Positions 5,201 through 7,321 of a stretch of 7,321 bases of DNA are shown in pieces. The DNA comes from Dehalococcoidia bacterium. GTDB lineage: Bacteria; Chloroflexota; Dehalococcoidia; GIF9; AB-539-J10. Where the stretch lies: positions 1 to 7,321 of the forward strand of contig JAUWGZ010000065.1 in NCBI GenBank assembly GCA_030606165.1, in the 5' to 3' direction. Made by a program: the position numbers and the translations under genes. The notes under the pieces are model-generated. The model did no database searches, was not told where the DNA came from, and saw nothing but the letters and a program-made list of their open reading frames with translations. Every line of letters begins with the position of its first letter. Positions within the stretch are counted from its first letter, which is position 1.

Positions 5201-6301
5201 GAACTCGGCGGTGGTCTTTTGATTGCCGGCGGCTGTAGGGTGGCTGTCCCAAGGATCACTACCATAGGCAGCGAAGTCGTTGCTTACGGTCTGGATGTGC
5301 TGCACATCGGCGTTCCACCAGCGATGATGGTTGCCTGTCTCCCGCCCGACGTCGTTGATGTTGACCTCGCCACCGTTGCTGGTCAGGACGTTGTAGAAAT
5401 CGAAGACAGCTACGTTGTTGTAGGGATAGCCGTCCAGCCAGTCGTTGACCAGCCAGTTGTTAAAGGCGCGGGCGTTGGCCGCGTGGGTAGGGTCGGTGTC
5501 ATTCGCCACCAGGGGGGGTGCGGTAATGACGATGAACAGCTTGTCCTGGCGGGTGGCGAAGTAGGCCAAGATGTCGTTGTAGATGCCCTTGGCGTTGGCG
5601 ACGGTGTGGTGGTCGGAGCTGCAGTCTTGTCCTCGCAGGGGGTTGTCGCCGGTGGTAGGTGGGTCACCCGGGTTTCCCCCCAGATAGGAATTGGGGAAAC
5701 AAGACTTGAACATGATGATCTCGTTCTCGCCCCTGGGGTCAGTGGACAGTCGGGAGTAAAAATCCCAACTGCGATAACTCTCGGCGTAGAGGGCACTCAG
5801 GTAGGTGTCGCGGTGCGGGCCGACGAACCAGTTGTACCAATGGCCGATGTCAGTGTGGTCGCCGATGCTGTCCGGCCCCCAGCCGTAGTTGCTATCGCTG
5901 ACGAAGTAATTGTTGTCGCGTAGGGCAATGCCCAAGCGGCCGTTGTAATCGGCAAGCCAGTTCTCGCCACAGGAGTGGTGGATGAAGATGAGTTTGACGG
6001 GGGAGGTGGGTGGTTTGGGGTTCTCGGCGTTGAACTGAACCGGCATGGGATCGCCGTTCGAGCCCAAAAGGTATAGATCGCTCAAATCGGGCAGATTCTC
6101 GTCTCGTGAAATGGGCACGCCAGAGGCGACCGGGTCATCGAAACGAGCAATGCCTGCTGTTTCGTTAATGCTCAGCGGAACGGACAGGGTATGCGCGCGG
6201 GTAGGTAAATTCATAGTATCGCTGGCAGATGCGCATTCCGCAAACGCCAGCATAATAACAATAAACCCGATTACCATTGTAATTGCTTTCTCTCTTTTCA
6301 T
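2234..6301 (-). CDS. Exported SGNH-hydrolase / FN3 / PcRGLX-like (PL26-like) multidomain protein
   Basis: A 1355-residue exported protein. The ATG at 6301 is chosen because it follows AGAGG and begins a typical signal peptide (MKREKAITMVIGFIVIMLAF...ECASA); the in-frame ATG at 6325 adds eight polar residues ahead of it. About 46-92: a strip matching the start of a RIFT barrel (DDPVASGVPISRD). About 100-380: SGNH-hydrolase-like domain with IHHSCG (nucleophile Ser110) and a late WDSHPTAAGN block (candidate Asp352, His354). About 390-497: fibronectin type III domain with Pro-rich edges. About 510-602: complete RIFT-barrel domain (DEPVTSGVPIPRD...PVRWLLLDF). About 615-905: beta-sandwich. About 915-1350: alpha/alpha toroid (FDYGDWPIDYEGYG, GHSYHDEAGF). 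The last three occur in this order in PcRGLX/YetA-type exo-rhamnogalacturonan lyases. The SGNH part may remove acyl groups and the lyase part cleave an acidic glycan; the exact substrate is inference. There is no anchor. Base composition is much richer in GC than the neighbours, suggesting transfer. Confidence 0.92.
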   Translation of the reverse strand: MKREKAITMVIGFIVIMLAFAECASASDTMNLPTRAHTLSVPLSINETAGIARFDDPVASGVPISRDENLPDLSDLYLLGSNGDPMPVQFNAENPKPPTSPVKLIFIHHSCGENWLADYNGRLGIALRDNNYFVSDSNYGWGPDSIGDHTDIGHWYNWFVGPHRDTYLSALYAESYRSWDFYSRLSTDPRGENEIIMFKSCFPNSYLGGNPGDPPTTGDNPLRGQDCSSDHHTVANAKGIYNDILAYFATRQDKLFIVITAPPLVANDTDPTHAANARAFNNWLVNDWLDGYPYNNVAVFDFYNVLTSNGGEVNINDVGRETGNHHRWWNADVQHIQTVSNDFAAYGSDPWDSHPTAAGNQKTTAEFVPLLNVFYHRFKGYSPLPPPDTTPPAAITDLFASNPTQDSIKLSWTAPGDDGHVGIASTYDIRCSTSMITKANWDSAAQVIGVPSPSTSGTTQSMIVTGLNPSTTYYFAIKTSDEVPNISDLSNIASATTRSSPLPPPPPTGLDVTLVVTNTLNAPRTDEPVTSGVPIPRDVSLTDLSALRLLDGSCLPVPAQFTSLARWGGAPDDPSKPVRWLLLDFQADVPANGAVTYRMADSSGATPTFPTLTVTDGTYAITIETGAALFSLSKTDGGLTAPHLAAPLFGRAVDSGSAVYTTTGPVTVTVALEGPMRASVCVKGTYRDAGNAPLLHYTSRYWFYAGQPVVRLFHTVENNNPSPLVEYGQLDCYDIGSGGSVDVADLSLVLSTDLGGSLTYQTAGEGTPASGSLTDDLLLYQDSSGTDHWNRYPTLTDWFGNPQDTCPRMQSYVSYRGYRTTLGVVPVDSGDHAAGWLSVTGDNGSWTVGVRDFWQNFPKALRATPTGTLEIGLFPDEFGPVGYSFNLRAGEHKTHEILLYPRDTGGVPAHVRTFSDPLFAHAPVEWYVKSGAFGLTAVRNFADLPDHEHYVDYQLTTSPDYEEWMDWYPNLLVAIENTDFYGIFDYGDWPIDYEGYGVAPLNLKYDSDYGMWLQWARGGDSRWFGLAEAADRHFADVDILHNLHSPRHWGDGIAFGHSYHDEAGFTNPHRNYGGTHPDTAYGMTGMLLTYYLTGYEKAYESALELADCIEYRLHNDEHLCNFFPPGESNGMGYALGEGMYDAGSRPAANALSIAVVAYRATADPRYLEVADAVVDWARASDQPYINGNTGEDQMMRPWMLNMYLRALANYLEMRSEFSLSDTYDAEDSFLAYADWLNTYAWLNLTPIDTGPRAAYPYEWWFDGRTDIPGEDNDNNDPSICNWLLLGADAMAYAHRISGEDDYLEWATRLFRTGSRDPWFEGDANTYSATKETVNCITFGHIFLHEWAQQRQPNDK
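4616..4744 (-). repeat. Second copy of the internal RIFT-barrel strip
   Basis: This stretch codes NAPRTDEPVTSGVPIPRD and what follows. It is repeated, diverged, at 6029-6160, where the protein reads IARFDDPVASGVPISRD. The two DNA copies share 16 identical bases (plus strand ATGGGCACGCCAGAGG at 4698-4713 and 6111-6126). Here the domain continues into a full RIFT barrel; in the other copy it breaks off into the SGNH domain. Confidence 0.7.
6029..6160 (-). repeat. First, truncated copy of the internal RIFT-barrel strip
   Basis: The coding sequence just after the signal peptide repeats the first 40-45 residues of the lyase RIFT domain found at 4616-4744, ending near MPVQF. The SGNH domain then starts at SPVKLIFIHHS, at the point where the intact copy reads KPVRWLLLDF. 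This suggests fusion at a site of local similarity. Confidence 0.65.
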
Positions 6302-6368
6302 TCCTCTTCTTCCTCTATTTTGCATTCATTCTAATCTTATCCTGAACTTAAACACCTCGTAAGATTCT

Positions 6369-6497
6369 TCAGATACATACCTCGTTAGAATGAGGTTGAG
6401 AATTGTCTCCAATGGTATTGGAATAATCTCGGATAACAGCACTTACCAATGCAAAGATTGCGACCATCACCGACATCATTATTACCCCTTTTTTCAC
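6369..6497 (-). pseudogene. 42-codon signal-peptide ORF, likely remnant of a secreted-protein paralogue
   Basis: A GTG-started ORF of 42 codons. An AGGAGGCGA site lies 20 bases upstream at 6517-6525. The first 21 residues (MKKGVIMMSVMVAIFALVSA, then V) align without gaps with the signal peptide of the cysteine-repeat protein (MKKMLVLLSVIAVSLALIST, then V), with about ten identities. After the signal peptide the frame gives only about 20 polar residues before TGA. At the DNA level, similarity to the cysteine-repeat gene runs to about the cleavage site, where an extra T (GCTGTTATCC against ACTGTATCC) shifts the frame. Removing it would open a 56-codon frame whose stop abuts the upstream in-frame ATG (6325) of the large enzyme gene. 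I read it as a decayed or truncated paralogue that kept its promoter. A real short secreted peptide, or a leader cistron for the large gene, cannot be excluded. Confidence 0.5.
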
Positions 6498-6516
6498 TTT
6501 TTCGGTTTTTTCTTTT

Positions 6517-6525
6517 TCGCCTCCT
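6517..6525 (-). promoter_or_regulatory. Ribosome binding site of the 42-codon ORF
   Basis: The minus strand reads AGGAGGCGA, the counterpart of AGGAGGTGA at 1973-1981. Both are preceded by the same A/T-rich run (AAAATAAAAAAAAATAGG). The spacing to the GTG at 6497 is long, about 20 bases. Confidence 0.45.
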
Positions 6526-6542
6526 ATTTTTTTTTATTTTCA

Positions 6543-6622
6543 ATTTATATACTGCATTCTTCCGTTTATCTAGAAGGGTATAAAAGGTATGAGGTTTTTA
6601 GGTAAGGAATATAGGTAAGAAC
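6543..6622 (-). promoter_or_regulatory. Second copy of the promoter with tandem operator-like repeats
   Basis: Reading the minus strand: GTTCTTACCTA (6612-6622) and ATTCCTTACCTA (6599-6610) repeat with a 13-bp period, followed by AAAAACC, a TATA box (CTTTTATA, about 6579-6586) and GCAGTATATAAAT (6543-6555) near the expected start of transcription. Order and spacing match the promoter at 2049-2134; 17 bases (plus GGTTTTTAGGTAAGGAA, 6593-6609 and 2099-2115) are identical. It would drive the 42-codon ORF and, with no obvious promoter at 6326-6368, probably the large enzyme gene too. Confidence 0.6.
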
Positions 6623-6697
6623 TTAAAGTAAAATATGGACATTGCTTTATCTGTGTAAGGCGGTATTTAAAAGTGGATGATGCAAAGATGGATGATT

Positions 6698-6817
6698 TCA
6701 CACCATTAGCAACTCTATTGGCTTTAACTTCTTCGTCACCGGATCCAATTGATAGCCAAAAGATTCCAAAGCGGTAGCACCAAGCACTGGTGTATCTTCC
6801 GGGTCACCGAAGAAGTT
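6698..6817 (-). pseudogene. C-terminal tail of a clan AA (retropepsin-like) aspartic protease
   Basis: Thirty-nine sense codons end at a TGA (6698-6700) and begin just after an in-frame TAA (6818-6820). The translation starts GDPEDTPVLGATALESFG within the first few residues and ends DPVTKKLKPIELLMV. The pattern D-T-P-x-(L/I)-G-x-T-A-L-E, then (L/I)-D-P-x-T-x-x-L, is the typical C-terminal end of small archaeal and bacterial clan AA aspartic proteases. The catalytic D-T/S-G part would lie further upstream and is missing, replaced by unrelated sequence. The fragment has no start codon and should not make a working protein. Confidence 0.6.
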
Positions 6818-6901
6818 TTATTCTGGGTAAATTGGTTTAATTAACGGGAGACCGTTTTGATAAGCGAATTCCTTGATTGCCTTAGCACGCTCAAGCTTGT
6901 C
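6818..6901 (-). pseudogene. Unidentified C-terminal gene fragment
   Basis: The minus strand codes a Lys- and Ile-rich stretch (DKLERAKAIKEFAYQNGL and the next eight residues, ending PIYPE) closed by TAA at 6818. It looks protein-like (an amphipathic helix followed by a short extended end), and its AT-rich codons differ from the Kelch fragment joined to it at about 6900. No start codon or upstream part is present. I do not recognise the family. Confidence 0.35.
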
Positions 6902-7217
6902 AGCTAAGCAACACGTGGTGGATCTGCGCCTCAAACACCGCAGCCGCCGCTTCCGGCAGTGCCACCAGCATGTTCGCACACTTCTTCGTCCAAGTCTTGA
7001 TGGCAAAGTCTAACTCCCAAGTGTCGCTGAGGTAGGTGTCCATGTACTCCCCCGCCGAAGATATATGCCTTGCCCCCGCTCTGGGCGGTGGCCGCGAGGT
7101 ACCGACTTGGGGGCGTCAGACCGCCGAGCACGTAGAGTTGCCCCCTGCCGTAGCCAAGGACACACCGTAGGGAGGAGGGACGTTGTTAGCATATCCCACC
7201 TCTGGTTCGCTTTTGCT
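6900..7217 (-). pseudogene. Kelch-repeat protein fragment with two frameshifts
   Basis: Three minus-strand frames join into one Kelch-like sequence. About 7217-7141 reads NNVPPPYGVSLATAGG. About 7140-7051 reads QLYVLGG, then SRYLAATAQSGGKAYIFGG. About 7049-6900 reads EYMDTYLSDTWELD, then TWTKKCANM and a degraded AAAAVFEAQI. The Gly-Gly doublets after Tyr-Val-Leu and Tyr-Ile-Phe, and the Trp about 12 residues further, are hallmarks of Kelch beta-propeller blades. The shifts fall at G runs (CCCCC on the plus strand at 7141-7145 and 7049-7053). Kelch propellers in archaea are usually exported binding or scaffold proteins. With only about two blades, no start and two shifts, this is a broken remnant unless the shifts are sequencing errors. 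Confidence 0.65.
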
Positions 7218-7321
7218 TCAGGAAAGGGTTATCTCTCAGGGGAAGGCTGCGGAATTAGCTGAGATGAGCAGGGTAAAATTTATCTTGTGGTTAGCTAAAC
7301 AGCATCGCCTTCGCTTCGCTT
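7213..7321 (+). pseudogene. UPF0175-like antitoxin fragment, running off the right edge
   Basis: A plus-strand frame, open from 7171 to the window end, codes LLLQERVISQGKAAELAEMS and then RVKFILWLAKQHRL. The core GKAAELAEMSRVKF, after a short helix with V-I-S, matches the helix-turn-helix part of UPF0175 proteins, small predicted antitoxins or transcription regulators often paired with PIN-like toxins. The N-terminal half usual for the family is absent: upstream sequence belongs to the Kelch fragment on the other strand. A TTG at 7183 behind GGAGGAGGG is a formal start but gives no family-like N-terminus. It is probably a 5'-truncated fragment; the 3' end lies outside the window. Confidence 0.45.

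Noticed and set aside
5219..5923. Plus-strand 234-codon ORF rich in Val, Gly and Asp
   Set aside because: It lies antisense to the SGNH domain; the monotonous composition is typical of a shadow frame of GC-rich coding DNA.
6390..6605. Plus-strand 71-codon ORF rich in Phe, His and Tyr
   Set aside because: It is antisense to the signal-peptide remnant and its T-rich leader, which produces runs of Phe codons.
7065..7262. Plus-strand 65-codon ORF
   Set aside because: It is antisense to the Kelch fragment, is rich in Arg and Gly, and lies in a different frame from the UPF0175-like stretch.
1..7321. tRNA, rRNA, transposase or insertion-sequence ends
   Set aside because: I saw no cloverleaf-like sequence with a TTCGA-type loop, no rRNA-like stretch and no transposase motif on either strand. 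The direct repeats found are promoter copies rather than element ends.

Overview
The window looks archaeal. Promoters upstream of the minus-strand genes have A/T-rich TATA-like boxes. Two leaders carry strong purine-rich ribosome binding sites (AGGAGGTGA and AGGAGGCGA) that complement an archaeal 16S rRNA 3' end. The visible proteins are mostly exported, and a T-rich run follows one stop codon. A euryarchaeal lineague known mainly from environmental genomes is plausible, but nothing here fixes the taxon. All well-supported genes lie on the minus strand, so the region reads from right to left.

Layout. Positions 1-225 hold a weak plus-strand ORF of unknown function. Positions 232-975 encode a secreted, beta-rich protein with one C-terminal membrane anchor. 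Positions 976-1271 are intergenic, with AT-rich promoter sequence, an imperfect inverted repeat of the CGCGGAG type, and the T-rich terminator of the next gene. Positions 1272-1961 encode a secreted protein made almost entirely of six-residue repeats, each beginning with cysteine (C-x-T-small-x-x), plus a Pro-Thr linker and a short second repeat block. Positions 1962-2233 contain its promoter and leader. Positions 2234-6301 encode a 1355-residue exported multidomain protein: a partial RIFT-barrel-like strip, an SGNH-hydrolase-like domain, a fibronectin type III domain, and a complete PcRGLX/YetA-like (polysaccharide lyase family 26-like) three-domain module. Positions 6369-6497 hold a 42-codon ORF whose signal peptide resembles those of the two smaller secreted proteins. 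Positions 6640-7321 are a graveyard: the C-terminal tail of a clan AA aspartic protease, an unidentified tail, a frameshifted Kelch-repeat fragment, and at the right edge a plus-strand fragment resembling UPF0175 antitoxins.

How the parts relate. The cysteine-repeat gene and the 42-codon ORF have clearly homologous upstream regions: the same TATA box, the same GCAGTATA sequence near the expected transcription start, the same ribosome binding site, and a pair of TTCCTTACCTA-like direct repeats spaced 13 bp apart above the TATA box. The large glycan-active enzyme lies directly downstream of the second copy and has no obvious promoter of its own. It is therefore probably expressed from that promoter, in step with the cysteine-repeat protein. 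The enzyme's core is much more GC-rich than its surroundings, while its fibronectin module is AT-rich. This suggests a mosaic, at least partly foreign gene placed between two direct copies of a host promoter and secretion leader. The strongest candidates for something new are the cysteine-hexad protein, whose spacing would fit a disulfide-laddered beta-solenoid, and the duplicated promoter module with tandem operator-like repeats.
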